Source: Dendrolimus kikuchii
Lineage: Eukaryota > Arthropoda > Insecta > Lepidoptera > Lasiocampidae
DNA length: 64,000 nucleotides
Reading direction: 5' to 3'
Assembly (NCBI GenBank): GCA_019925095.2
Contig: CM034392.1
Span: 11,737,887 to 11,801,886, forward strand
Numbering within the stretch: position 1 is the first letter of the stretch; each line of letters opens with the position of its first letter. The position numbers and the translations under genes are program-made. The notes under the pieces were generated by a model, which saw nothing but the letters and a program-made list of their open reading frames with translations, was not told the DNA's origin and did no database searches. Shown here one piece after another: positions 1-11,971 of the stretch.

Positions 1-194
1 AAATCCATAACATTATATTACATTGACAAATAACTTTTTCTGTAAGAAAATAAGCAATTTTTCCTGCGAACCTCTTAAGCCACAATATTTGCTCCCAATC
101 CAATAGCCGTCACTTTTTGTTTTTTAGACTTGTTAGTGTAACACGAATGGAATCTAGTTTCTTCGATTTTTATCTTGCAAAAGGAAAATCTATT

Positions 195-517
195 CTTTTT
201 TTTTTTTTTTTTTTAATTGCAGGAGTTCAGCAGACAGGCAGACGGCCCACTAGATGGAAAGCGGTTACCATCGCCTATGGACATTTGCAACAACAAAGGT
301 GCTACAAATGCGCTGCTGCTCTCTTAAAGGAGACTGGAACCTGGTCACTAATGCCGGAACACAACACAAGGTTGTTATGGCGGCATACTCTAGACCAGGG
401 GTGGTCGCCATCCAGTCGAGCAAATACTCTGCCACCTGGCTGTGGGTTGTTTAGTCGCCTCTTACGACAGGCCGCCGGGCCGCAGGAAATTGTATTCTTT
501 CTCCGTTCCTGCACGGA
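195..517 (-). repeat. Family A retroposon tail, copy 1
   Basis: An interspersed repeat of about 300 bp with seven copies in the window. Read on the minus strand it starts near a GGAACGGAG block, carries the GTCGTAAGAGGCGAC core and ends with an A-rich tail, seen here as the T run at 195-214. The one-sided A tail points to a retroposon or the 3' end of a LINE. Short open frames on both strands are chance. I infer a lepidopteran non-LTR element; the parent element is not in the window. Confidence 0.75.
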
Positions 518-691
518 TTTCTTTTAGACTTTAAGTTAGAACTTGCAACAAATGCTAGGAATATACAGTAGTTATTTTTCAATTAGCACATTTTAGAAAA
601 TACAAAACCAAAAAAAGAAATACATACTCGATTAAAGAGCTGTTTAGAGATATCTCGATTTTAACCGTTACTGTATATTTTCTTAATTTCA

Positions 692-946
692 TGACTTCAG
701 CAGACAGTCAGCCGTCACCTGACGAAAAGCGGTTATCATCGCCTATAGACATTTGCAACACGAAAGTTGCTGCAAATGCGCTGCTGCTCTCTAAAAGGAA
801 AATGGAGTCTGGCCACTAATGCCGGAACACAACCTAAGGTTGTTCTGGCGGCATAATCTAGACCAGGGTTGGTAGTCGTCCAGACGAGCAAATACCCTAC
901 CACCTGGCTGTGAGATGTTTTGTCGCCTCCGACGACAGGTCGCCCT
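692..946 (-). repeat. Family A retroposon tail, copy 2 (diverged)
   Basis: This copy aligns to copy 1 over most of its length (the ATGCCGGAACACAAC and CCACCTGGCTGTG blocks) but has more substitutions and lacks the long T run. It lies about 175 bp from copy 1 in the same orientation, so the two are either independent insertions or an old local duplication. Confidence 0.6.
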
Positions 947-1269
947 ATATAATTACGAATAACATTAAATAATATTTTTCTAATGTACTAAAGTCAATAT
1001 CAATCATTTTACTACATATTACGATCTAGCCTATAAGAATAGAGATTAATATGTAATTTAATTTTAACCTAATATTCTACAAAATAAATTATATCTAAGA
1101 ATGTCCATAGGCATTTTACTTAGTCACTGTCTGTTAGGGCCGCGTTCACATGTTCGCATGTCCTAAACATCACTTATGAACTATTTTTATTTTTCACTAT
1201 CACTATATACTACAAAAACTAAAACGGTTTAAAAAATAAATAATCTATACAGATAAATAAAATGTTTGT
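947..1269. other. AT-rich DNA, no feature seen
   Basis: No coding frame, splice-compatible exon or recognisable repeat was found in this stretch. Confidence 0.5.
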
Positions 1270-1990
1270 AATATCAAAATAAAAATGTGAAAAAAATCAG
1301 GTGGCATAATTCGGACCACGAGATTCCGAAGAAGGCAATTTTTACAAGCTTTTATTTAACTTGCAATGGATGTACCTATGTATGTATGTAAGTTCGGGTG
1401 GAATCTTGGAAGTTAAATTTGACCAACTTCCCGATTTTCGATTGAGCTGAAATCTTGCACATACATACATACATACATAACTTCACGCCAGTTCCCTTGC
1501 GGGGTAGGCACGAACAACAGAGCGCCATTCAGGCTTATTCTTACACACCTCACTTGCTTCTTTGACATTCATAGCTCTTGTCATGTACGCTCGTCTGTTC
1601 TTAAGGCTCCTGACATCACCTTCTGCTAGTACACGATCAATTTGATCATGGAAGGTGTGTCGTGGTCTTCCACGACTTCTGCATCCATCCACTTTTGCAT
1701 TATATATCTGTTTAGTCATTCTTTCATCATGCATTCTTTCCACATGCCCGAATCTTGCACACATGGGTATATCACGTGACAATGCAATAATATGGTACCA
1801 TGGAGCTGAACTGATGATGGAGTCGGAAGGTGGCGATAGGAACTCCTATACTAAACAAGATAGACCCGTCGTGTTTGAGCTCGTTTTACTTGTCTTGGCT
1901 AGCACTCTGCTGCTACATGATACCCAGGATCTCAAAATCTTGTATTTAAAAAGCTTTTTAGAATTTTTGTGTCTATCCATCTGGATGATC
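1270..1990. repeat. Older lepidopteran repeat split by an RTE-like insertion
   Basis: The block with AAAATCAGGTGGCATAATTC followed by ACGAGATTCCGAA matches family E copies at 29,505, 32,255 and 63,081. It continues on the far side of the RTE-like tail at 1462-1750, from CACATGGGTATATCACGTGA on. The two halves join cleanly if the insert and one copy of the 11-bp duplication are removed. No coding capacity is seen. Confidence 0.5.
1462..1750 (-). mobile_element. RTE-like LINE 3' end with 11-bp target duplication
   Basis: A 5'-truncated LINE tail. On the minus strand it encodes the end of an endonuclease-reverse transcriptase, with FGHVERM, then GRPRHTFHDQ, and a terminal [14 protein letters not shown] followed by a stop and a (ATGT)n tail. 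The 11-bp sequence AATCTTGCACA flanks both sides (1451-1461 and 1751-1761), as expected for target-primed insertion. RTE-clade elements characteristically end in short tandem repeats; the clade assignment is an inference from this and the GHVxRM...GRPR signature. The copy is too short to be active. Confidence 0.8.
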
Positions 1991-2265
1991 CGGCTAATCT
2001 CTAAAACGGCTGGACCGATTTTGAGGTGACTTTCACTGGCAGAGAGCTGATGTTATAACGTGTAACAACTACTTCTTTTTAAGGTTCTGGGGTTCCGCGG
2101 AAAAATTTAAAACCATTTGTTCCGGCTAATCTCTGAAACCGCTGGACCGATTTTGACCGGACTTTCACTGGCAGATAGCTGATTTTATAAGGATGTTACA
2201 ACTTAGGCTACTTTTAAAATTAGGCTTCCGGGAAATTAAAATCCACGCGGACGAAGTCACGGGCA
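1985..2265 (+). repeat. Helitron-like repeat with internal duplication
   Basis: It contains the common lepidopteran motif GCGGACGAAGTCACGGGCA near its right end. The roughly 50-bp block CTGGACCGATTTTGA...CTTTCACTGGCAGA occurs twice (about 2008-2045 and 2140-2176). The same block is found inverted at 17,087-17,245. There is no open frame; it is probably a non-autonomous Helitron. Confidence 0.5.
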
Positions 2266-2746
2266 CAGCACATACATTGTATGAGTTATTTATACATTCA
2301 ACTGATATTATACTAATTAGAAACGTTATTTAATTCTGAACATAAATTAGTTATTAATTTTATAATTGATATATTAACTACTAATAGTTGGTTTATGTTT
2401 ATTAATAGCTTCATTTCGAACCATAGAAGATAAAGTGAAACCAGCTTAAGAATTACTAGGTATTTTATGTGAAACAATTTTAGCATTCATACAAGCCCGA
2501 AGTTCATTAAAATTAATAAAATCGATTATGTTTTATTACTATCCGACTCAGTCTCGTGCGAATATTATGTCTGTAATGAAAATAAACCGGAATAGCTGAA
2601 ATTTGTAAAATTCAATATAATTCTCTTTATTGTAGGAGAATATTATTATGTCTCTATCGCTAAAAATCTCCGGATCACAATAAATTGTACCTTTAACAAT
2701 TACAATGTAGTATGTTAAGTTATCGCGACTTGTACACATAATCATT
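2266..2746. other. AT-rich DNA, no feature seen
   Basis: Only chance frames are present, for example a 71-codon frame on the minus strand without coding character. Confidence 0.45.
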
Positions 2747-2843
2747 TTGTCTTTCGTGATCACGGCTACTGAAAAGTGGCCGCAACGTCGAAATAAACAT
2801 CGATTAAAATGTCGTGCTTAAAACCGTTAAAACATAGTTTTAA
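2747..2843 (+). repeat. Short dispersed repeat (GATCACGGCTACTG family)
   Basis: GTGATCACGGCTACTGAAAA, GTGGCCG.AACG and the CTTAAAAC.GTTAAAAC block all recur at 51,462-51,565. The two copies are diverged, same orientation, non-coding and of unknown class. Confidence 0.55.
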
Positions 2844-4037
2844 TTAAATTTACAATGTACCTTTTTCCAACCAATCGAGGTCAGAGGTTTACGACGTTTG
2901 TATTTGGTAGGTAAAGGGATTAATAATACAATTCAGAAACCCCAATCACGGCTTCTATTTATTTTTCGTGTACAGTGCCAAGTGGCAAACGGCAAATTGC
3001 AACCTATTCCACGACTGCAGCAGAGTTGATAGCGTACATACAAACACAATCTACGAACCGATGGAATAACACGTGACATGGTTGTATCATACATCATTTT
3101 GTTCAATAAATTTAATTTAATTTCTAAAAATTAATAGATTTTTTTGTTAAAATTTCCCTTTCTCTTAGTTGTAGTCACAGAAATTGATCCTTACAAGCTA
3201 CACTATTAGTTTTGATGTAATAATAGTTTTTTTTCAAAATCAGCCGATTCGAATTCTGACTAGGGTAATTGATTTTGCAAAAGCCTAATTAGACCGCTTT
3301 AGTTTTCATCAACACCAGTTTCGAGAATCTTTTGAGTATTTTTCGCTATATCTTATGCCGCAACTGGCAAAATTTTATTGCAACGACTTTAAGTAGGTAT
3401 ACAGCGAGTGTTTTTTCCTTTTTGCTGTTAAACGCCTTTGTGTTCCAGATGTTTGTTGTTCATTGCAGTTTTATATTGGTCCAGCAACAGATTGCTCATT
3501 TTTATCCTCACCAAAACGGATATTTGTGTTTAAAATAAATACTATGCAACATGCGCAAGTCGTTATTGCATTTGTTTACACGATATTTTTTCCCGACAGT
3601 TCCGCACATTATGTAAACAAATCTTATTTATTAATATTTAACTGATTTTGAACTAAATAGCAATACGGCAAGCACTTCAAGATCGCTTTCCGCTATCAGC
3701 GATTTGGAGACAATTTTTATGGTTCCAATACTTAAAGTTGGAACCCTTATAGTTATATTCCGTTGGATGTCTATCTGTCATACGAGTGCCAGCTAATGTT
3801 CAATACAGCTCAGTAGCTGCGTCTCTGCGGCTGTCAAAGGTCATTAGACACCCTGTGCAATAAAACCTTACACTGGCTAACTTCGTATATACCTACCTTC
3901 TGTTTCTCATTGTTCCATTAATAAGTGGGGTTGAGTTTGATTGTCACCCTTATTGAAGGCATGTTTCGAGGGGTCATAATGAGATAGATAGATACCTATG
4001 GTTAGATCTCGCAGCGCATCACTTGTCGCTAATAGGT
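2844..4037. other. No gene seen
   Basis: AT-rich DNA with only chance frames (60-68 codons near 3,332-3,645). No repeat shared with the rest of the window was recognised here. Confidence 0.45.
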
Positions 4038-4190
4038 TTAGTGGCTAGTCTCGTGGCCGGAATCTACTCCTTCCGCAGGAAAAATGTATGCAGAGACGGC
4101 TCCCAGTTGCTCCACATACTTCTCCTTGACCACCCTCGGGGTCCTAGAGGATGCGCAAATACATTTCCTTAACGATATAAAAGAAAATGT
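4038..4190 (-). pseudogene. Unclassified coding-like fragment
   Basis: On the minus strand this island is open and has coding-like composition, including RTPRVVKEKYVEQLGAVSAY and then IFPAEGVDSGHE before a TAA. It is more GC-rich than its surroundings. I do not recognise the family. It may be a retrotransposon gag or reverse transcriptase scrap, or a chance frame; an 88-codon frame also exists on the plus strand over the same bases. Confidence 0.2.
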
Positions 4191-5826
4191 GGTTATAAGA
4201 ATTCACTGCCATTTTTATAGATTCAATAGAAGCAAAAGTCTTATTGCAAACGTATTTCACACGTTCTTCGAGTTAAAACTACTAGAAACAATATTAAATT
4301 TTTTGTATGTTTATTATTTGGTATACAAAACGGCTGTCTGTGGACTGTAAAGCGGATTTTCGTGCGCTCCATGATGGTAACAAAAGAAACTGTTTAATGT
4401 TAAGGCACGAACGCCTTACACCTCAGTCGTATTGCAATTCGACATGCCTTTATACATATCTCAAATAACAGCCGAATGGTTAAATCCTTTGAATTAACAT
4501 CGATCTCGGACGTATTGAATAAAACCCCATTTAAAACTGTTAACGCTGATGTCATGATATAACCTTGGTTTAAGCTTCTGTCAGGGGCAGGGCCACATGG
4601 AAGGTCGAAACACAATTTATTGATTTAAAAAATTGTCACGGTTAAATTCTGCTTTCATTTTTAATTAACTGCTAACTATATTATAGACAAATTGCTATGC
4701 CTTATTTATCTTCTTCAGAGTCGTTGAAACAACTACTTTTTTTCTTATATCTAACAGTCTAAATATGAATTTACACATACTTAAATTGAGGATTTGGATA
4801 GAAATTTTTATACCCTATTTCGCTCCCATTCAGGTTGTTTTTTGAGATGTAGTTCTCAGGGACACGGTTTTTCTCCATGGCATATTTTACCCAAATGAAA
4901 GATAACGAACAGTTACTTTGTGAAGTCATTTCTTGTTAAGTTTTAATTTTAGTTTTAGAAGTTTTTGGCAATAATTTTAATGTTGATGATTCGTCGTATA
5001 ATTCATTTAAAAAAACCTATAAAGAAATTTAATTAAATTAAGAAGCTGGTTTTGCACATTTTTCAGCAGGTAAACTTCGAAATATTAGGAGCAACTTGGA
5101 AATAAAATATAAAATAATCTTGAACATTGTTAAAAAGTCCTTTCGCTTAATACTTCATATAGGATGATAAAACACAGCTTTTAAATTTCAATTTCGGGGC
5201 TCCTTTGTTGCAACATTTAAAGATATATTTGATCCTACTTTTTTGTAGGACCCACCATCCTTCTTCACGTATCGAATTATCTATAGCCTTAGTATCAGAC
5301 CATATAGGTTCCTGATTATGGTTATCTCAATCCTAAAAATTAACATACAAAAATGCAAAATTTGACATTAATTTAGTGTAGCGGTAACTATTAAAATTCG
5401 TATGAAGTCTGTAATTCGAGATAACAACTACAGTAGGTATCTCAACTGTCGGCTATATCGTGATAAGTATGCCCAAACGTTACAGTTCCGGAACTCCAAT
5501 ATTACTTAAATCCCTAGCATAAGTTCTATCTAACAATAAAACTTCGGCGTGTACCGTTACCACGCGATATTAAACTTGACATAAGTCATCAATATCCGTT
5601 AGTAAAATACCCTCAATGGTCGTTTCTCAAGAAAATTATTATCAAAGGCTTTTGAAATGCATAACTTACGGTGTTTACGCAACTTGTAGTAAGTTAAGGC
5701 AGTTTTTGGGAAAATTATGACCAAAGTTTTAAAGCTTCAAACTTCACACTGCGAATGCATTGCTTCAGCCATTATTTTTCACACGTCACTTTAACATGTG
5801 GCTAGAAACGCCCTTAAGTCGTTCAG
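4191..5826. other. No gene seen
   Basis: AT-rich DNA without recognisable exons or shared repeats. A 71-codon minus-strand frame at 4400-4615 has no family resemblance. Confidence 0.4.
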
Positions 5827-6039
5827 TCAACAAAGGCTAATAACTTTTAAAGAACTTTTCAAGCATCGCATTTTCAAAGCTTTAAAACTCAACTGTGTTT
5901 TGAATGGTGAAACTTCATTTTTGTTCGACAATGCTTGTGTTGGTTTGCCTTGAGTGGTGGGCGGATCGTTAACTTCGGTGGAGTTGTAAATCTCGCGAAT
6001 GACTCTCGTTATTGACGTCCGCATTACTAGACATCCCAC
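5827..6039 (-). other. Unclassified 70-codon open frame
   Basis: The minus-strand frame reads MGCLVMRTSITRVIREIYNS and continues as a polar, lysine- and serine-rich stretch with STEVNDPPTTQGKPTQALSN. The codon choice is less AT-biased than the flanks, so it may be a fragment of a transposon protein. No domain is recognised and no splice context supports a host exon. Confidence 0.15.
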
Positions 6040-7020
6040 CAGCTGACGACTCGTAATGACATCAAAGAGATTTTAATTGTTCGCCCAACCGATATCACAA
6101 CAGTCGTTATTAGCACTTGTTATAATAATCTCTAATCGTCTACTAAGCGTTCTATGGAGAGATTAGAAAAAAAGTTTGTGTTTAGTGATTCTTTAAAATA
6201 GACAAGCATGGATTGAAAGACTTTCAAGTTCTCTCTATCCAATAATTCTGATAAGTTTCTGACCATTTCACGATTATTTGTATCACTAGTCCAAATGTTC
6301 TAAGAAACTATAATTTATTTATTATGAAACTTATGCGATTTTTTAAAAATAAAATCACACAATAATGTTTTAGTATTCAAATTTCCGGCTCATCCGACTA
6401 GGACTTCATAACCAAGTACATGATCTAAACTGTTCAATTATTAAAAAGTTAATAAAGAATTTAAACATTTATATGTGAAAAATTCGAAAAAGGAATGAAA
6501 ATTTATAGCGTAAAATGTAGCTGAATGGAACTCTAAAATAGCTTCGAAAAGATAAATGGGCTTAAAATTGCATTGCAGTCGTTCTATAAAAGCAAAGCAA
6601 TGTGGAGGAATCAGAGGAAGGTGCTAAGAGGGCCGATTCGACCAAACATAAAGTTACACCAGTATACGTATTACTGGTATAATTTTACTCTTTGTATTAC
6701 TCTTGGATAACTTCGATCACATTTTTGCATGCAATTCTAGAAATAAATAGTACTCCGTATTGTTACTCTATTTTCAACGAACGAATAAAGAACGAATTCA
6801 TTAACCGACTAAAATTCATGATATAATTCTTCCTCCCAGTCAACGCGGTCAGAGTAAAATAAAATCTAATTTGTCTATATAATAGTAATGTCAAGAGAGT
6901 TAATCACAATTTATCCTTAGGTTATAATTTACTCTTGCTTGGTCAAATCGACCCTAAATGATATAAAACTTTATTTCACTATATTATTTTGTTTTCTCTC
7001 TTTCTTTTCATCTTTTTCCA
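6040..7020. other. No gene seen
   Basis: AT-rich DNA. No exon, RNA gene or repeat was recognised. Confidence 0.4.
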
Positions 7021-7116
7021 ATCATTCTTATTATGGCGGACATCCTCTATCACACCACAAAGCATCAGGTCATCTTTCACACAATATATCCATCTCATTT
7101 TTGGCCTACCTTTACT
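7021..7116 (-). pseudogene. LINE endonuclease-reverse transcriptase scrap
   Basis: Read on the minus strand this encodes KGRPKMRWIYCVKDDLML, which matches the C-terminal GRPxxRWxDxVKDD pattern of insect LINE endonuclease-reverse transcriptases. It covers about 30 residues only, without a tail or target duplication. It is a decayed remnant of an RTE-like or related LINE. Confidence 0.5.
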
Positions 7117-7327
7117 GTTATATTCATCAGTCTTTCAATAGATATGATATGATAGATATGATTGTTATCTTTAACTTTTACATATATTACGTACTCGTGT
7201 CTCACTGTACTCATTCTTGTAACAACATTCAAGATTCCAATATTCTTATCTCGGCTAAGTGTCGCTTTAGGTCTATCACTTTAGTAGCCCAGATTTCGCA
7301 TCTGAATAACATTACCGTCCTGATTAT

Positions 7328-7376
7328 AACAAAAATGATCTAATATTAATTATATTAATATTAGATCATTTTTGTT
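7328..7376. repeat. Perfect 23-bp inverted repeat
   Basis: Arms of 23 bp (left arm begins AACAAAAATGATCTAATATT) are perfectly complementary around a 3-nt loop. Very AT-rich. It could be a MITE end, a fold-back duplication or a simple cruciform; nothing else marks it. Confidence 0.8.
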
Positions 7377-8418
7377 ACTTTTAATTTTTAGGTTCTCCCG
7401 GTGATAATTAGATACTACTTTTAAAATAAAGTCAATTGACTTTATTAGTCTGAAATGTATCGGTTGTGCGATATTAATATTGTTTCGTGAATATATTAAA
7501 TTTAAAGTCTGTTACGAATTCCGAATGTATATTTTATGATTTCACACGTTTTATATGGTTTTAGATTTTATATAGCGATATTAAGTATTTAGTATTAGAC
7601 GTATGTAAGGCGAGTGGCATGTGTGATTTATAAGAATATTATGTAGTAATGAAATGAGGTTGTAATGATTGAAAAAGTTCTGTTTATCGCAGACAAATAT
7701 TATAAAACTGTGATCTCTGTTCAATATTAAATAAACTCTAAGTTCTCATACGAAGTGTTTATTATACGTCGTATATATGAGTGTCCGAAATCTACAGTTT
7801 GACTAGAATTAAGAGCGACTGAATTTTTAATTACCTACGCCGTTTTGACTGGCTTCCTGAAAGCCTATTTCGCTATTTCAGTTAAGTGCAAGCTATATAC
7901 TTACAATACTTTTGAAATTAAATTTGTGCTCAAATGTTCATTGGAAAATGGAATTCAGTTATATTAATTTAAGCACAAAAAAATTATAAGTAATAATAAA
8001 CAAGCGCGCATGGTTACATACACGGTAATAGTTGTATAAGTGAGGAATGTCCACTGTTTGATTAAGTAGCCCTGAAAACATTTAATTGAAATTACCTCAT
8101 AACTCGAAAATTACGCGGACCTTGTTCAAATTAATTGTCTTTGAAACTATTTTTATTGAAAAAAAAAAGAAATTTCCACGACATTAAAATTTAGAGCAGG
8201 GGCGAGGGTTGCTTTAAAGAAACAATCACTAATCAATAAACGTCTTTATAAGAATATATCGCTATAAAAAATGATCCCTCATATAACGTATAACAGACAC
8301 CAGTATTATTTACTATTTCACTAGATTATTGTGAAGCGTCATTTTTAAAGAACACCTTCTATGCGCATTTTATCCATATAGGCTCAGTAAGTCCACTTCT
8401 GAGAATAATATCCCATAT
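7377..8418. other. No gene seen
   Basis: AT-rich DNA with chance frames only. Confidence 0.4.
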
Positions 8419-8429
8419 ACAAAAAATTG

Positions 8430-8543
8430 TACAATGTCAAAGAGGCAAGTGAGGTGTGTAAGAATAAGCCAAAATGGCACTCTGTTGTTCGTGCCTACCC
8501 CGCAAGGGAACTGGCGTGAAGTTATGTATGTATGTATGTATGT
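8430..8543 (+). mobile_element. RTE-like LINE tail, short copy
   Basis: A 114-bp tail of the same family as 1462-1750, now on the plus strand, ending in GGCGTGAAGTT and a (ATGT)n tail. The 11-bp ACAAAAAATTG is present on both sides (8419-8429, 8544-8554) as a target-site duplication. It encodes only the last few codons of the LINE protein. Confidence 0.8.
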
Positions 8544-8554
8544 ACAAAAAATTG

Positions 8555-9253
8555 CAGTGAAACACAGACGCCTAGATATGACGGTTTTATAAAAATTCCG
8601 GTTCATCTAAAATGGCTATCTAAAAAGACAAAAGCAATAATAGGTATTTGCTTTTACATAATGAAATTTACAGTCGCCATAGATCAGCTATTATACACGT
8701 CTAACCCATTTTAAAATTGGGTTATGAAATTCGTGTTAATAAAGCCGCCCATTAAAAATACCTAATAATAATTCAGGATAAAGTATTTCACGCCACATTA
8801 AGATTAATGACAGTAATTATCGAAATTACTTTATAAAGGTTCCATGCCTGTTACGGTATCGTTTTGCTAATTAAAATGCAGGCCAGAAACCAGCAGAGGG
8901 CTGGCACAAAACGCAATAAAAGTAATACCATGCGACGACGATTACAACCCGAGCCCCCGGATTATGCCAAAACATGAACTGGTTTTATCGCTACCATCTA
9001 TGTGTAGTCGTATAATTTTATGTTTTCTTTTCTTTGGGAAGCGATATTTTTTCGATCAGCATTGTTGGCTGTTTTAGGTTACAAGATTTAAGTCGCATTG
9101 TGTAAGAACAATAACTAGAAATTGCAATCGCCCTGTAAAAAAGTGATTGCACGTCACAGGTAATTTTTCCCTTGTTTTTTTGGTGCTTTATATTTAAAAA
9201 AATTTATAGAGCAAATCAGCCTCAATATATCTAATGAGATACAGATGCCTAAA
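8555..9253. other. No gene seen
   Basis: Non-coding AT-rich DNA; no shared repeat recognised. Confidence 0.4.
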
Positions 9254-9263
9254 CACTAAGCTA

Positions 9264-9550
9264 TAACTAACACCCCGATAATACCCAATGTCCACCAACC
9301 TTTCCCAATTACTAAACATCCCTACCCCTCCAACAATTATAAATCAATCTAATCCAACCACATCAAACAGATTTATACCTAGTAATAGTAAACTACAAAA
9401 TGTAAAAAATCATCTCAAAAATATGTAAATATAAGATAAATTGTATTAGAAATTAAGCATCTCTGTAAAACTCTCTTTTTAATAAATAAAGGCATCAAAC
9501 TCGGGCAATCTCGTTCGCCCGGGCCAAAAAGGCGAATATTAAAAAAAAAC
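9264..9550 (+). mobile_element. Poly(A)-tailed retroposon with 10-bp target duplication
   Basis: A 287-bp insert ends in an A run and is bracketed by CACTAAGCTA at 9254-9263 and 9551-9560. An AATAAATAAA signal and a GC-rich terminal block (CTCGTTCGCCCGGGCC) lie just before the A tail. This is the structure of a 5'-truncated LINE 3' end or a SINE. No box A or B promoter or reverse transcriptase codons are visible, so the class is open. Confidence 0.7.
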
Positions 9551-9997
9551 CACTAAGCTACTATGACTGAATTCTAATTTATGCTCATCAATAAATGTTG
9601 CAATGACTTCAGATGTTTCTTCTTCAAGGCTTTGGGAATAAATCGAATATCATGATATTTGTTATACGTTTACTTTCGATAATAAAATTATCATTTTTTA
9701 TTTCATAACGCGGGATAATTTTCAATACAGATTCAAAGTTATTGCAACCGAAGCCGCGTGGTAAGCTCTAATGTTTCATAAATACCATACTACTAATTAT
9801 CTAGACACGTCTAACAAATTCCATTTATGATTTGAAAGACACATAGTGAAGTAAATTGACAATATATTAATCTAATATTTCGACTTTCAAGTTTTATTCC
9901 TCAAAGTAATTTAAGTATTAACAACTATACATTTTGTAAGAATTTCATATAATAGGTAACTAAACATATTTCTATCAAAACGACTTATTGACTCTTC

Positions 9998-10090
9998 GGG
10001 TGATCAGAGGACTGGTTCCTATCTCGGACTACAGATCAGTATGGCGATCCAGAAAGGTAACGTAGCCAAACTTGTTGGATCCTTACCCAC
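9998..10090 (+). repeat. Short dispersed repeat F, copy 1
   Basis: The block GGTGATCAGAGGACT followed by ATCAGTATGGCGATC and AAGGTAACGTAGCCAA recurs in diverged form at 11,294-11,380. The class is unknown. Confidence 0.5.
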
Positions 10091-10667
10091 GGAAGTCGGT
10101 GATCTAGGCTCAGTGTTCTACCTATAGCCTTAACGGTTTATACATAGGTAGAATACAATACAAGTTAAGTTACCTTATTCTACTAGTTTATAATTAAGTA
10201 TACTAGCTGATATATAATATATAAGCAGCGAACTTCGTTCCGCCTAACAGTCAATAAATGAGCAGATTTAGGATATTAAAATTAATTCAAAATTATTAAA
10301 TTCAGTTTTTTGTTCTTGTTCTTCTTCAGTAGTTTTATTCGCGATGTTTCGAATCCTAATTGCATTACGGCTTTGTCGAGAAAGATTAGATATTCTTGGT
10401 CGTGATACTGTTAATTAATAATAATATCGGCACAAAAAAAACATCATAATAATACTCGTAGAAACTCGTGACACGCACAAAAGAAACACATCGACCGGTC
10501 AACTTCAATTTCTACGTTTTACGGTATTTTCAAAACAAACCATAGACAGCATTACGTGAGCTGTCAGTTGCGTTTTGTTATACCATTTATAACAAATGAA
10601 AAGGCGTTTAAAATGACACAAACATGAACATGAGTTTAAATGCTGACTGCATTGCCGAAATCTTAAC

Positions 10668-10760
10668 ACTTATTATCCTATTCCGGATGAAGACAGTTCC
10701 AAAAACACAAAAATGATCAAAATCGGTCCAGCTGTTCTTGAGTTATAAATGGTGTAACTA
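10668..10760. repeat. Helitron-like repeat fragment
   Basis: The block TTCCAAAAACACAAAAATGA, then AATCGGTCCAGCTGTTCTTG, appears inverted at 44,905-45,010. Lines of this type (gene-free, ACCGATTTT.A plus an AT-rich flank) are typical of lepidopteran non-autonomous Helitrons. Confidence 0.45.
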
Positions 10761-10771
10761 ACACGACATTG

Positions 10772-10876
<105 letters not shown>

Positions 10877-11293
10877 TGTAGACTATTTAATTACATTGTC
10901 ACAACATCTAACAACTCTATAACAAAAACTATGTTTCTTACATACATCTTGTTTTCATTTGCCATAAGGTAAAAAAGAAAGGGGAAAATACCATTCAATG
11001 GTTTGCACAATTCCATAAATCCTCGGAGTGAAGGCTATGGGGTGTGGTAACGGAAAGGTGTAATAAAATGGGAATAGAGAAAAGGTAAGGTAATGAAAAT
11101 GGAACTTTGTGGAATAATATCAAAAGAATATCTCAGGGTAGGTTAAGCTGGGTTCAGCTGTCAGCTTTGGTAGTAATGTGACGTCAACACGGATGGGTAA
11201 AACAACCTAAGAAGTACAAATGTATGTCTTGTTTTGTTTATTCTTAACGCCGTATAGCCTTTATAAAGAGCTCTCAAAAACGCCAATTTTTCA

Positions 11294-11380
11294 GGTGATC
11301 AGAAGACTAATGCCTACGTTGTACAACGGATCGGTATGGCCATCTAGGAAAGTAACCTAGCCAAGCTTCTAAGGACCTTA
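11294..11380 (+). repeat. Short dispersed repeat F, copy 2
   Basis: A diverged copy of the block at 9998-10,090 (GGTGATCAGAAGACT, then CGGTATGGCCATCTAGGAAA). Confidence 0.5.
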
Positions 11381-11612
11381 CATAGAATCCATAAAAAAAT
11401 GGTTTTAAGAAACTTTAGGTACAATACAAAGTAATAGGCACTTATTAATTAATTATATGGGTTTATTTACGTTACATTTTCTTTATTGCTTTAGTTTATC
11501 GTAGTCAGCCTGCCGGCCATTGCTAGCTGCAAGCCTCCTCAAGTTTGTATCTTATATCCTGATCCTTAATCGTATTTTATAATTTTGGCATATACTTATA
11601 TTTTGATTATAA

Positions 11613-11971
11613 TCTATACTAATATTATAAAGATTTGTATTTTTGTATGTTCATAACAAATAAACCCAAAAACTATTGGACCGATTTTAAAAATTACTTC
11701 ACCATTCGAATGCCATATTAATCCCTGATTAACATAAGCTAACAAAAAATAGGGATCCCTACTAAAACTTCAATAATGTAACCCATCAATCTAAACAAAA
11801 TACTTGGCGCTGGAATCGGATTCTACGATTTTGAGGAAATTTTATCTCTGTTTGAATGGGTCCCGGGATTGTTTAGACTCACAATTACCTTCCCCGTAGA
11901 TGGCGCTGGACCATTCCAGGTTCTAGATTTTTATTTTTTCAGGGCAGGACAACGTCTACCGAGACCGCTAG
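11613..11971 (+). mobile_element. Non-autonomous Helitron-like element, complete copy
   Basis: It starts TCTATACTAATATTATAAAG after an A and ends GCCGAGACCGCTAG-like (here CTACCGAGACCGCTAG) before a T. That fits the Helitron rule of 5' TC, 3' CTRR and insertion between A and T without target duplication. It is 359 bp, exactly the length of the inverted copy at 25,546-25,904. No Rep/helicase coding is present; it resembles the Lep1 type described in Lepidoptera, which is inferred from the ends only. Confidence 0.7.
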
